Below are positions 1-11,347 of a stretch of 64,000 nucleotides of DNA, in pieces. Numbering within the stretch: the stretch's first letter is position 1; each line of letters opens with the position of its first letter. Both the position numbers and the translations under genes were made by a program. Source of the stretch: Neoconidiobolus thromboides FSU 785 (lineage: Eukaryota > Entomophthoromycota > Entomophthoromycetes > Entomophthorales > Neoconidiobolaceae); NCBI GenBank assembly GCA_025603075.1, contig MU626258.1:259457-323456 (forward strand), given 5' to 3'. The notes beneath the pieces were generated by a model. That model had not been told where the DNA came from. It searched no databases and was given only the letters and a program-made list of their open reading frames with translations.

Positions 1-671
1 CTACAATAGCAAATGCTTTTATTTCGATTTCATTTTAAGATAGATACAAAGACTATAGTTTATGTCCTTTTGAACCTCGAATTAGTATTCGAGTTCTTAG
101 TTTTTAATACATTCTGTTCATTTTTTTACATAATAAATGCTAATTCTAAAATATTATGGTTTTAAGAATTAATAAGGAAAAAAGTGTTACCAATTACAAT
201 GTTTTTAGCAATCAAAGCATGAATCAAATAAACTTGATTTCTTCTTGGCTTTTGTAGTCCTAGTTATTGAGTGTTTAATTCCTTAGGCAAAAGAACTTCC
301 TCTCTAAGCACAAGACCCTCTCGCAAAGGATATCATTATTCTTAATATACTTACACATAATACATCTATTTACAAAGTAATATCATCGTTAGTTGTTCTG
401 ATATATTCTGTTTTTCCATAGATTATACTTTCAGAAATAGCAATATACAAAGCAGCACTATAATCTAAAAGTTAGCAAATGATACCTTTAAAGGTTTGAA
501 TCTAAATTTTTATATTGATTGTTTGGAAGGAAGTTATAAGCATATGAGTATCAGTAAAGCTTAGAAGATTTTATATCGATAAGCTATGGTCATTACAGCA
601 AGTTCACCAGCTCTATTATTAATCTATGTCTTTAAGTGCTAGCTATTCTAAAGCTAGTAAGTTACGTTACC
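1..671. other. AT-rich intergenic, left window edge
   Basis: No open frame or RNA gene recognised; plain AT-rich sequence up to the first repeat element. Confidence 0.5.
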
Positions 672-757
672 TGAGGTTTTTTTGGCTTCACTTTTTCCAT
701 CTTTTAAGCGCTATTTGAGTGGAAAAATTATTAAAATTATTAAAAATACATTCCCAT
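672..757 (+). mobile_element. MITE-like repeat, copy 1
   Basis: Carries the family core AGCGCTATTTGAGTGGAAA and a right end AATACATTCCCAT. The left terminal repeat is degraded (TGAGGTTTTTTT) and the copy is about 20 bp shorter than full length. Confidence 0.7.
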
Positions 758-890
758 CTATTTGCAATAAATCTTAAAATCATAAAGATAGTAATTTAAT
801 CTGAAAAGGAGTTTAAATAAATGATAATATTTTATTTGACAGTAATGGATATTAAGAGAGATATTTCACTTTAATAGGAATGCATAGTAA

Positions 891-1850
891 TTATTGAATT
901 TTGTTTCCAGGTTTTTGGAAATGTTCTAATAGTAAAGTCAGTGCTTTAACTAAAGGATCAGAGCTGTTAGCGTCAACGCCATTTTTGTTGATAGAGGAGG
1001 CCAAATCGGGAGGCGCTGTAGCCAGCTTAGGTGCTTCATGGATATTATTAATAACAATATTTACTTTGTCTTTATCAATAGGAAGGTTGTTTAATGGCAA
1101 GCTACCTATTGGTAAGCCTGGGTTATTAAATGACTGTGTTGATTGTCCGAAACCTTGAGAGCTATCTGACATACCTAATAAATTTGGTCCACCTTGAGTT
1201 GGTATGCCTCTATTCTGTGGCATATTGATATCTGGTCTAAATTGGAAATTAGGCTGTAGCCTCTGTCCTGTTAACCTTGGGCTGTTAACAGTATTAAAAT
1301 CTGTATCGCTCCCATCACTAAGCTCGAAATTATTTTGTAATTCATGTACGCCCCCTCTTTGAGAATTTTGAACATTATTATCTCCTATCACCATCCCATT
1401 TCTATCTTGAAAGCCCTGCATACTACTCATAGCCATCGCATTTTGATTGGGCTGAATGAATTGAGGATTGTTTGATGCTAGCTGAAAGTTACTGGCTTGA
1501 GCGAATCGAGGGTCATTGGATGATAGCCTAAAGTTATTAGCTTGAAAGGGATTAGATTGGGGGCTATTAGCTTGAAAATTATTAGCTTGAAAATTATTAG
1601 CCTGAAAATTATTAGATTGAAAGGGGTTAGATTGAAGATTGTTATGTTGAGTAAATTGAGGGTTATGGACATCATTAAATGAATCTGACTTAGAAACACC
1701 CTTTTTCGGGTTAACACCAAAGTTTGTTGAGCCATCTGCTATATCAACTATAGAGTTCAATATACCAGCTGGGTTACGATCATCACTTAAAATGAAAGCT
1801 GGGAATACCCTATTTAATAAATATAAAATCGTTAATATAAAATACTTCAT
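891..1850 (-). CDS. Secreted Q/N-rich repeat protein
   Basis: A 319-residue single-exon protein of unknown function. The first ~22 residues (MKYFILTILYLLNRVFPAFI) form a hydrophobic signal-peptide-like start. Residues ~70-115 are a tandem run of a six-residue unit, NNFQAN and variants, encoded by near-identical 18-bp DNA repeats at about 1540-1650. The rest is rich in Asn, Gln, Ser and Pro with few charges and reads as disordered. The C-terminal ~60 residues are more ordered and hydrophobic (VNIVINNIHEAP, VKALTLLLEHF). No known domain was recognised. It is divergent from the small secreted gene at 2501, with about 650 bp between the start codons. A wall-associated, adhesive or effector-like role is inference from composition only. 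Confidence 0.65.
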   Translation of the reverse strand: MKYFILTILYLLNRVFPAFILSDDRNPAGILNSIVDIADGSTNFGVNPKKGVSKSDSFNDVHNPQFTQHNNLQSNPFQSNNFQANNFQANNFQANSPQSNPFQANNFRLSSNDPRFAQASNFQLASNNPQFIQPNQNAMAMSSMQGFQDRNGMVIGDNNVQNSQRGGVHELQNNFELSDGSDTDFNTVNSPRLTGQRLQPNFQFRPDINMPQNRGIPTQGGPNLLGMSDSSQGFGQSTQSFNNPGLPIGSLPLNNLPIDKDKVNIVINNIHEAPKLATAPPDLASSINKNGVDANSSDPLVKALTLLLEHFQKPGNKIQ

Positions 1851-2500
1851 CTTTTGTAAAGAAAAAATAAAATCAATAATATTTATCCTTTAATCCTTTA
1901 TATTAGACTATCTTGAACTGAAAAATTCTGAATACTCTTTTAACCATTTTTATGTTGGAACTTTTATACTTAATTATATATACTTCCTATAAAATATAAG
2001 TTTTCATTCAACAAAAGCCATATATATTTTCCATTTTTGGTTAATTAATTTAACGAATTGGAATTACTGATATTTATCTTTTATTATAACAAAATTATGA
2101 AAAAAGAGTTAATAAATAGAATGATTTAAATTAAAATGAGTATTTTCTAAATTCATCAAAATGCTTAAACTTATTGAGCAACTAAATGTAATAGAATTGT
2201 TAGTTGAAAGATCTAATATATCATTTAATATAGTATTATAGTTATGTAATGAAATAAAATGTATAAACAAATGATAAATCATAGGAATTCATTTCGCACA
2301 ACATACACTAAAAACCAACTAAACTTAACTTAACAAAACATTCCTCTAGTATACAGCGAATACTTGATATTGAGGATTGATTTTATTAACAAACGTGGGG
2401 TGATTTTACAATAGTGCCAAAAAGAGTTAGAAAAATAAAATTAATTTATTAAAATGAAGTCGATTACTTTTTATAATTTTTACTTTTGATTTTTATTAAT
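1851..2500. promoter_or_regulatory. Shared divergent upstream region
   Basis: A 650-bp AT-rich gap between two divergent genes for secreted proteins. It should hold both promoters. I see no clear TATA box at the spacing used by other genes here. Confidence 0.35.
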
Positions 2501-2827
2501 ATGCTCTTCAACTTCTATTTATTTTTTTGTTTTACTTTATTAGCTAATTCGTCTCCTATTACTCGCCAAGAAGTGGATGTCAAAAAGGATATTAGTCAGA
2601 GTATAGCTGAAAAATTACTGCCAAATGTATCAAATATTCTAAATAATGGGGTACTTTCAAGTTTGATTGACACAAAAGGTACGACGAAAGACACATTGAG
2701 CAATACCAACCAAATAAATGATGAACTTAAGTTAACCCCTAATATTAATGAGCAGTTACTCAATCATGAGCCTAACCCAGATGAAGATGATCGTGTTGTT
2801 ATAAAGTTAGTCCCAAAAATACTTTGA
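2501..2827 (+). CDS. Small secreted hypothetical protein
   Basis: 108 residues from the ATG at 2501; an upstream in-frame TTG is not a likely eukaryotic start. Residues 1-20 (MLFNFYLFFCFTLLANSSPI) are a clear signal peptide with likely cleavage near Ser-Ser-Pro. The mature part is short, hydrophilic and Asn/Asp/Leu-rich, with one Arg-Gln-Glu site soon after the signal peptide and an acidic stretch (PNPDEDDR) before a hydrophobic C-terminus. It has no cysteines in the mature part, so it is not a classic disulfide-rich small secreted protein. Family not recognised. A secreted product is supported; function is unknown. It could also be the first exon of a longer gene, though the reading frame ends cleanly with TGA. 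Confidence 0.5.
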   Translation: MLFNFYLFFCFTLLANSSPITRQEVDVKKDISQSIAEKLLPNVSNILNNGVLSSLIDTKGTTKDTLSNTNQINDELKLTPNINEQLLNHEPNPDEDDRVVIKLVPKIL

Positions 2828-3376
2828 CTATTTTTTTCTATCGTGAAAACAGAACCTTTTTATATTAATACTATAAAATAATAAATTTATATTTTATTAC
2901 CCTTATATTATTTTATTCGTTTTGATATCACTACCAAGGTTGAGCTCATCAATATGATTGGATTATTCTACCTAGAAATTTAAGTATAGAGTAAACATTG
3001 GTGAAGGGAGCTCTTTATAAGAGTGAAATTATATAACTTTAGGTATTTAAATGGTTTCAATATTGCATCCACATTTCTCTTCCAATGCTTAAGCTATTTT
3101 TCACTTTAAAGGTTCGATATGAGATACTTGAATATAACACCATGATTTCATTAAATTCACTTAATAGAGGTATCTTTCGATATTCGGATCTCCATAATAT
3201 CTTCATTTTAAGGCATATCACTTATATTTGAATATTAAATGAACAGTTAGATAGCTTTACTATACTCAACTTTATAAAAAATATTTCGTTTCATGCTTTT
3301 AATTAGAGCTATCCAATAAAAAGTCACATAGTAATAGAAGATGACATTTTAAAGTTTTGAACTTTTGTTTTTTAAA
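2828..3376. other. Intergenic gap
   Basis: About 550 bp, AT-rich. No gene or RNA recognised. Confidence 0.4.
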
Positions 3377-4938
3377 ATGATAAAATTAAATCAAAAATTA
3401 GCAACACAGAGTATTAGAGCTTTGAAAAGCTATCCAACTACCTTAAACAGGCCAGGATGTTTTAATAGAACGCTATTTACTAACATTAAGAATTTGAACA
3501 AATCAAATAATGCATCCAAGAGCTATAATGTATATCGAGGAGATCAAAAAAAGGTAGCATTTCTTCCTTTACTTTTTAAATTCTCAGTAGTCACTTTAGT
3601 TGGTGCAACTGTATATTATGTTTATAACTTAAGTCAAATCGATGCCTCATTAGAATTAGAAGGAGAAGAGGCAGGTGAAAAAAGGGAAAGAAAGCAAAAG
3701 ATCCAAGAAAAGCTTAAAGATATAACCCCAATTTCGGAAGAAAAAGCAGACTTTTTACTCAACGAAAATCAAAATCAAATCAGTATAGATTTGTCATCAG
3801 TTGAAAACCCAATAACCAGTAAACTGAGAATATACTCGAATCAAGTAGCTTCTAATTCACCTATTGAAGATCGATTTTTTATCTCAAGCTCGCCTGAGAA
3901 TAATCAAATTATTCTAGGAGTATTTGATGGACATTCTGGATTTAATTGCTCCGAATTTGTTTCCAAAAAACTGCCATCGGAATACAACAAAATTGTATCG
4001 CCGTTTATCAATAGCGTTTCAGCTGAATTACTTGACAGAGTGACAGCTATGAACAGAATAGAAGATATTCAGAAAATCATTAAACAAACTTTCTTATCAG
4101 TAGATAATCAAATAGTTTTTCGCCATAAAAGCAATAAGTTCAAATTAGGAGATTTATTGCCAGGGATCAATGGTTCATGTGCTATTATGGCTAGTGTGGA
4201 TGTTAAAAACGGACATGTATTTGTATCAAATACTGGTGACTGTAGAGCTGTCATTGGACGTTTGACTGAGGACGGGAGATGGAGAGCAGTGCCACTTTCT
4301 ACTGATCATATCACTCAAAATCCTTCTGAATTTTCAAGAATATTGAAGTTACATCCTGGAGAGGAAGATACCGTTATCAAAAGGGATCGTATATTGGGAT
4401 CACTTCGTAAGTTTTATCAAGCTTAAATTTATAATTTATTTATATGTATTTAGAACCAACAAGAGCATTTGGGGATGCTAGATATAAGTGGAGTATAGAA
4501 GATCATGAAAATATTTATCAAAAAGTACTTCCTAATCCTAAACCAATGCCAAAAAACTATTTATCTCCACCTTATGTGACTGCTGAACCCGATGTATCCT
4601 ACCACAAATTTGATCCTAGAAAAGATAGATTTATTGTATTAGCTACGGATGGATTATACGATGAGCTGACTAACCAACAGATAGTTGAATTGGTTGGGGA
4701 TCATTTAGTTTCACCTCCAGATTCTAAATCAGGTAAAGATTATCGTAAGAAAGCTAATACTACAGACATATATAACTTTAAAGACCTTAATCTTTCTACC
4801 CATTTGATTCGAAATGCTTTAAATGATTGTCCTTTAGATAATCAAGAAGGAACCCTTTTACGTAAACTTTTGGCACTTCAAGCACCTAAGTCTAGACGCT
4901 ATCGCGATGATATTACTGTGCTAGTTGTTACTTTTTAA
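3377..4938 (+). CDS. Mitochondrial PP2C phosphatase (PDP/Ptc5-like)
   Basis: Two exons, 3377-4406 and 4454-4938, with a 47-bp intron (GTAAGT...TAG); 504 residues. Splicing restores the family motif LQPTRAFGD, which supports the junction. PPM/PP2C signatures are all present: FDGHSGF (metal-binding Asp), NTGDCRAV, LATDGLYDE and RDDITVLVV at the C-terminus. The N-terminus is basic and Ser/Thr-rich, like a matrix-targeting sequence, followed by one membrane segment at about residues 64-82. This layout matches yeast Ptc5 and pyruvate dehydrogenase phosphatases, which dephosphorylate PDH E1-alpha. The substrate is inferred from family. The start at 3377 is preferred over an upstream in-frame TTG. 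Confidence 0.88.
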
Positions 4939-6372
4939 TCTAATTGATGTTCTATTTTGAGAATTAAAGTATAGCAAATACATATTTATCGTTTCTCTTT
5001 ATTCAATTTATCTAATATTAGTATCGTTTTCTAATGGTTTTAAAAAATCACTATTCACAGCCATGGTAAGTTATTTTCAAGTTTAAAATCAATACATTCT
5101 AAAAAAGCCCTTAAAAGCTCTATTGAATTGTCTACTTTAATGTTCATACTAAACAACACTATTAAACTCATATAAATTATTCATCTTGTTTAATTTTACA
5201 GTGTGTTAATGTTTCAAAATAAGCTCTTACTTTTTAAACATTTTATACTTAAAATTTCAAACTATTTTAATAGTAATTTTAAGTTTCCTATAGTACAAGC
5301 AAAAATAATACTCTTTTCTAATACTCATTCAACTATAATGTCTAATTTAATATGAGACTTGTAGAGGCAATATTTCATATAGATATTAATATGATGATAT
5401 CAAATACAGTTACAAAAAAGGAATACTTTTCAAACATCAACCATTAAGAAATGAATATTCAAAGTTGAGTACTTGTTTTTTTGTAACAATTTTTGCAAGT
5501 ACTATCTATACTACATTTACCTATCATATTTATTTACTTATTTAAATTTAAGTAATAGTTTAACCTTAACATTGCTATTGCTATATATGTAAAACTTGGC
5601 ACATTTGTTAATAAAAGATTTGATTAATTGTAGACTAAATGAACATGTTAAAAAATACCTTGAGAATTCTGAAGAATATTCTGACCTTCCATCTCTTTTT
5701 GTTATATAGAGGATAGTGTGACTTAGTGAGTTTGCGTTTTCTTGGACTTGATTAACCAAGAGCTGAACCAGTAGAGAAGCTCTCACCCTATGATACATGA
5801 CTTCTATCCTATAATATGTATAATTTTTGTTAACAAAACACTTGGGTACCTCGGACATTTCATGAAGTTAGAAAAAATTGAAACAATGGTAGAAAACTAC
5901 TATAAGCTCTACGATAACCAATAACAATTAAAAAAAATGGTAATTATGAAAAATTACTGTCTAATAGATGTTTTGTAAATTCTAAAATTAATTAACATAG
6001 TAATTATATATATGCTTGAAAGTCTAGTTGAAATCAAGAGTATATTTTCGATTTAAGTACATTTCATGACATACCTGGATATACAGTGTTTTCAAAACTA
6101 AACAAGTTGATAAATATCTTTGATATAGAAAAAACTGACTGTAGCAATTTTATTTCTTGTGAGAATTCGCCTAAAAAGGGAAATTACTTTAAAAATATCC
6201 CTATATTTATAACTTGACTAATTTAAAAATATTACATGGTCGGACTGTAGTAGGAATGCTGTATCATCTTTAGGAAGCCCCATTATACTTTTAATAATAA
6301 CAATTATTCATGTGGTTTAGCTATTGAAAAGTCAAGCCTCAAGTGTTTTATTGAGCCAAAATAAAAGTAAAG

Positions 6373-6479
6373 ATATGGGGATGTATCTTTGTGTTTAAGG
6401 ATTTTACTAACAAATTTTCCACTCAAACAGCGCTTAAAAGATGGAAAAAATAATGAAGTCAAAAAAAACACTCCCATAT
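6373..6479 (-). mobile_element. MITE-like repeat, copy 2 (full length)
   Basis: 107 bp bounded by ATATGGGGATGT and ACTCCCATAT inverted ends. It carries the family core in the reverse orientation (CCACTCAAACAGCGCTT). Short open frames run through it on both strands, but they are made of the repeat itself and are not a gene. Confidence 0.8.
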
Positions 6480-7981
6480 TAAAAACCAAAAATACAAAAA
6501 GAATCTTGAGTAAATTGATTCAAGTAGATTTAGAAAGTAGCTCAGAAACAGATTCAATAAGCCTAAACGAAGTGTTTCAATTCACGATTTGTATAAAAAA
6601 CGAAATTAAGTAACCTCTGTCCAACACAAGGATGTTATTATGGTCAAAAATAAAATCAACTAGTCGAAAAGTAAGGATATAGATTATAGTCAAAGCTTAA
6701 AAAAGCAGATAAAAATTATAAATAGATCAAGTCTCAAGCTAAAATTGGTGATTGAGTGATATTATTTAAAAGAAGAATATCTATTTGTATTGTTAAAGAA
6801 TGGTTTTAGAATCATATGTATATGTTATAATACAAAATATTATAAAAATATACTAAACGTAGATTGGATGTTTTTCACTTTTATATTTAATGAATATAAA
6901 AATATAAAGAATCGTTATAATTAAACTCATTAAATACGAAATAAAAAATGCCCAATTTACTTTTAATTTATTTTCACAATATCACAAACGAATATTAATA
7001 ATTTTATAAGCCATTTATACTATATTTAATATTGTCAGATTACTTAAGCAGTTAAAAGCTTAATTTTTAAAAGCATAATTAAATAATATTAAATTGAATT
7101 TTGTAATGCGCAAGTTAATATCATTGAAGTGATTATAATTCTTCAAAGCGTAATTACTTCAATTGAATATTACATTAAATCAACTTAAAATTATTTTTAG
7201 ATGAAAATTAATTTCTCTTTAATTATAGCTATGTTATAGAGATATATCAATCGAACGTGAAAATTTCAAGAATAGCAAGTGAAAAAAAATTATTATACTA
7301 TTGTAATATCAAAGGTATAAAAATAAGGATACAACGTTATTTTGGTCTTTTACACCTTTATAGCTGGCATTTAAAAGAGCGTTAAAACCTAACTTTAAGC
7401 TACATAATAAAAGAATAATGATGGGTAGTTAGAAGTAATAAACCCTCAAACTTGTCTATGCGACTTTACAATATACCATGATAATTTTGTTTAGAATTAT
7501 AGTAAATGTGAAACAATTATATTTTATGATTTATTTGTATAAAAGAACATAAAGGTTGGTCTTTGATTTTAAAAATGCTACTTAAAGCATTAGGTGATTT
7601 GCCATAAATAGTAAATTTGATCAGAAAATTTAAAGCCAAAAATTTATATAGCTGATTTAAATAAATTGTGGCCAGTTTAGCAAAAAAAATTATAATTAAA
7701 TAGTCTCTTCAAATAATCTTTTCAAAGCCTGATCCTTTGTTTTTTTTTCTTAATTCTAGCTAACTATTTTTAAATGAACAGTATAGTAGATCATACTTCC
7801 CTCAAATTAACCATAGCAGAAGCATTCAAGAAAATAAGGCTTTTTTAGAATTGGTAAGCCTTATTTTATGAGTGATTATTTTTTAACAAGCGACTATAGA
7901 GTCACAACACGATCAAATCTATTTATAAATTCATTTTTAATGTTGTTTCTAAAGTGAAGAACAATAACAGAAATTAGAAAG

Positions 7982-7989
7982 TATATAAG
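7982..7989 (+). promoter_or_regulatory. TATA box of the 8041 gene
   Basis: TATATAAG lies 59 bp before the ATG at 8041, matching the spacing seen before several other genes in the window. Confidence 0.5.
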
Positions 7990-8040
7990 CTAGGAAAAAC
8001 TGAAGAAAAGTTTATCAGAAATATTTGAATCAATCGAACA

Positions 8041-8556
8041 ATGAAATTCACCTCTATTATCCTTGTGACTTTAGCAGCCTTTAGTTTTGTTAGTGCTGCA
8101 AGCCAAACTGCTCCAAGTATTCCACCTGCAGGCGAAGCTGTAACTCCAGTTTTGAATACTGCTCCAAAAAGTAATGTTCAAGCAAAGACCTTTGGTTTGA
8201 TCGCTTATACCTTGAAATCAGCCTTTAATCTTTTATTCGGGGGCTTTGGAAAACCTTACGGTCATGGTGGATATTACAACGGTTACCCCTATTATAGCGG
8301 TATCCTTGGGTGGAATGGATATAACCAGTACTATGGAACTGTTAATAATTACTATACTATTTATTCTCCAAATATTAAATATTTCAATAATGGTGATGGC
8401 ACTTACACTCTTTATATCTATAATATTAATGGTGTACAAGGTGCAACCGCAGTTCAAATTACCTGCCCAGTTAATACCTTTAAAATTAGTAGATCTAATA
8501 ATGGTTATCTTTGTCAAATTGACCAAAATGCTTCTTGCAGCGTCAAATACGCTTAA
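8041..8556 (+). CDS. Secreted Gly/Tyr-rich protein
   Basis: Single exon, 171 residues. Residues 1-19 form a canonical signal peptide (MKFTSIILVTLAAFSFVSA, cleavage after Ala). The mature protein starts with a Pro/Ala-rich linker, then a Gly/Tyr-rich segment (YGHGGYYNGYPYYSGILG) followed by a Tyr/Asn-rich beta-like region. Three cysteines lie in the last ~35 residues. Codon use is more C-rich and regular than the surroundings, and a TATA box sits at the expected place, both consistent with strong expression. Gly/Tyr-rich secreted proteins often act at the cell surface or in adhesive layers. No specific family was recognised, so that role is inference. Confidence 0.75.
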   Translation: MKFTSIILVTLAAFSFVSAASQTAPSIPPAGEAVTPVLNTAPKSNVQAKTFGLIAYTLKSAFNLLFGGFGKPYGHGGYYNGYPYYSGILGWNGYNQYYGTVNNYYTIYSPNIKYFNNGDGTYTLYIYNINGVQGATAVQITCPVNTFKISRSNNGYLCQIDQNASCSVKYA

Positions 8557-8902
8557 ACAATAAATTATTAAATATATATTTTTTATTTTTATATTGTTGT
8601 AAACCTTTCATATATCGGGAATTTGAAATTTATTAACTAGATTTAGGCAATAAAAAATATCATCAATACTTTACATTCTAGTAAGTAATACAAACAGCGA
8701 TCACTTTCTAAATTTTTCAATGAGAATAAATTATTCACTCATAACTAAATATTAAATGATACAAAAGTATTTAAATCATGAACCTGGGTTATTGTTATTG
8801 ATAAAATAATGCAACATTCATTTGAAATATCATCAATGACAACATAAAGATTTGCAATGTTAAAAAATTTAGGAATTTTGACTATTAATCTTATCACTTA
8901 AT

Positions 8903-9004
8903 ATATAGGGATGTATTTTTTTGTTTAAGAATTTCACTACCAATTTTTCCACTCAAATAGCACTGAAAAGATGGAAAAAGTAATGAAAAAAATCATATCC
9001 ATAT
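8903..9004 (-). mobile_element. MITE-like repeat, copy 3
   Basis: Begins ATATAGGGATGT and ends ATCATATCCATAT. The core is in reverse orientation and a few bases are missing inside relative to full-length copies. Confidence 0.75.
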
Positions 9005-9201
9005 AGTGAGTTAGTGACAATATAGCTTTAGGAGCCTTTATATTAAATCTTGATAGTATGGATGTATATTGGGCTTTTACCCCAAGTATTAATCTAACAT
9101 TTGCACGGTCATTTTTCGCCATCTTTTTTACTATGTAAAATTTATTCATTAAAACAATGCTTTATTAAAAGTAAGTTTTTAATACTGCTATATATTAAAA
9201 A

Positions 9202-9306
9202 ATATGGGGATGTATTTTTGTGTTTAAGAATTTTACTAATAATCTTTCCACTCAGGTAGCGCCTAAAAAACGGAAAAAGTAATGAAATCAAAAAAATATC
9301 ACCATC
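9202..9306 (-). mobile_element. MITE-like repeat, copy 4
   Basis: Begins ATATGGGGATGT. The reverse-oriented core is mutated (CAGGTAGCGCC) and the right end (ATCACCATCT) is decayed. It lies about 200 bp from copy 3 in the same orientation. Confidence 0.75.
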
Positions 9307-10689
9307 TATTTTTTACTTATAGCTTTCTACGTTCTTTACTGGTTTTATTGTATCATAGTCAAAACAATGCATTAAACCATTTTAGAATATCTTAGCGCCT
9401 ACCGGAAGTTTAATTTAAACATCCGGTTATGCTAAATTAATTGAATTCACTTAATCATCAGGGCAATAATGTTTATCATTCAACGTTCCATAGTTGGAAT
9501 ATATTTGCTCTTGATAATCGATATGGATATTATATTAATTAGCGTTAAAAGCTGTACAAGCGCTTTTAACTACTGATAGTATGCTATAATAATCACTCCT
9601 TTGAGTCTATTACTAGCTATCATAGAAATTGAATATTTTATTGTTTAGAATTTTCTAGTTGCTTTAATATATCCTTATAGTTTGTAATTAACTAAAGTTT
9701 ATCTAAAAAACATGTTGAGTTTTCCCGAGGTAATAATAATAGTAAAAAAAAATAATCTAGTGCAATAAAACTATAAAAATAAAATTACAAAGTTTTCTAT
9801 AAATGGACTCCGCTTAAAAGTATCTTAAAAACTAACCTAAAAACACTATTTTGATTAATAATCAACAATAGCCTAGAAGCTTCCAAAATTAAATTTCATT
9901 CAACTTATAGGCGCATGGTAAAAAAGTTAATCAGATCTTAATATCAGAATCTTATGCTTATTTTTATGCTTATTCAATGAAATATCATGGCTATTTACTT
10001 AATAAGCCTTTCCATTCCTGTTTATACCAATAATTTGGGGCTCAACAAAAATTAATTATACACTATTAAACTTGGAGAGAGCTATTTATATATGATTTTA
10101 ATCAATTTTTAATTATAAATAATAAATTCTAACTTATGAAAACATATTTTGATGAGATTATAAAGGGGGATATTTAATTGTTGTGGGGCTTTTAAGGTTA
10201 GTTGTGACTCATTCACTTTATTTTACTATTTGTTAAGGTCCGAATTATCCTATATTATAGATTTTATATTAGTATTGTTCTTGAAATCGCTTTGTCTATT
10301 CATGTTCCGATTTTATAATGACAGGCTATCGTTACATAATGTACTTAATAAAATATGGATTGTCTAACAAAGTTTATTATTATTGTTCCTTCTAATTTGC
10401 ATCTAATGTATACTAGTATATAAACAATAGCTATATTACACAAATAAGAGTAAGATGGTGCACTTTTATATTAACCGAAAATAGAAGATATAAAAAGTGT
10501 ATTAATAATTAAATTCTAAGCATAAACAACTAAAAAATAAAAAACAAAACAAAAATAGAAAATAATAGCATGAATAGCGATTATAACAATCATTTTTTAT
10601 AGTAATTTGCACCCTAATGAACATTAATACAACAATAAATAGTTTATAATGTTTATTTTTATTTTTACGCAGTTTTTAGAGATCAATAG

Positions 10690-10697
10690 TATAAAAG
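10690..10697 (+). promoter_or_regulatory. TATA box of the 10751 gene
   Basis: TATAAAAG lies 61 bp before the ATG at 10751. Confidence 0.5.
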
Positions 10698-10750
10698 AAA
10701 AGCTTTATTCCAATTTTAGGTTAACAAGATAAGATATAATATAATAAAAT

Positions 10751-11347
10751 ATGTCGGCCATTAATACAGAATTATTACCTGATTATACTCAATATTTTAA
10801 TGATATTAAATTACCTACCTATGATCAAGTATCTAAAAAGAAATTTTACATAAAAATGAATTTTTGCCTTACTTCTGATATAACAAGTGCCGTATGGTCT
10901 GTCAAAGAAACACCCAAAACATCAACTTGGTATAAAGTCTATCAGAGTATCCACGGAATAAAGATACAGGACAAAAAGCAATGTAATAACTTATCAATGG
11001 AATCCAAGATTATCCCAGATATCAACAATCAACTTAGATTTGTCATTAAGTTAAATATCATTGCTGCCGAACTTTTTAAAACTAATGATATGTCGTATAA
11101 TTTAATTATTTATAATGAAACAGAAGTTAAAAGATATACCATTATAATAGAAAAAAATAAATATGATAGGATTAAATCATGGAAATTAATGGATCCACAA
11201 GATCTTGGATTTATTTTAGCTTCTTGTAGTTTAACACACACAGGTATTATGTTAGCTGAATTGGAGTTTAATGTTCATTTAAAAATTCATGAATTTCAAC
11301 TTGCTTTGATTTCTTTTTGTCAACTTATGTCTTGCTATTATCGTTAA
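10751..11347 (+). CDS. Hypothetical protein, possibly Tubby-like/scramblase fold
   Basis: Single exon, 198 residues, with no signal peptide. The sequence alternates short polar turns and beta-strand-like segments, for example FYIKMNFCLTSDI, YKVYQSIHGIKI and RYTIIIEKN. It ends in a hydrophobic helix followed by tyrosines and an arginine (FQLALISFCQLMSCYYR). A beta-rich body with a buried C-terminal helix is typical of the Tubby C-terminal-like/phospholipid scramblase superfamily, including fungal DUF6593 proteins. That match is structural impression only, with no diagnostic motif. A TATA box 61 bp upstream supports it as a real gene. The gene is isolated, so neighbours say nothing about its role. 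Confidence 0.6.
   Translation: MSAINTELLPDYTQYFNDIKLPTYDQVSKKKFYIKMNFCLTSDITSAVWSVKETPKTSTWYKVYQSIHGIKIQDKKQCNNLSMESKIIPDINNQLRFVIKLNIIAAELFKTNDMSYNLIIYNETEVKRYTIIIEKNKYDRIKSWKLMDPQDLGFILASCSLTHTGIMLAELEFNVHLKIHEFQLALISFCQLMSCYYR

Larger units (their letters stand above)
4939..8040. other. Gene-poor AT-rich stretch
   Basis: About 3.1 kb with only short, low-complexity reading frames. It holds one MITE-like repeat (6373-6479) and a TATA box for the following gene. No RNA gene recognised. Confidence 0.45.
8557..10750. other. Intergenic with two repeat copies
   Basis: About 2.2 kb of AT-rich DNA. It contains MITE-like copies 3 and 4 and, near its end, the TATA box of the 10751 gene. No other gene recognised. 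Confidence 0.45.

Noticed and set aside
5538-5858. 106-codon minus-strand frame
   Set aside because: No domain, no nearby promoter motif, composition like surrounding intergenic DNA; not supported as a gene.
6304-6613. Overlapping open frames on both strands, 61 and 74 codons
   Set aside because: They are largely made of MITE-like copy 2; the same frames recur in other copies, so they come from the repeat and not from a gene.
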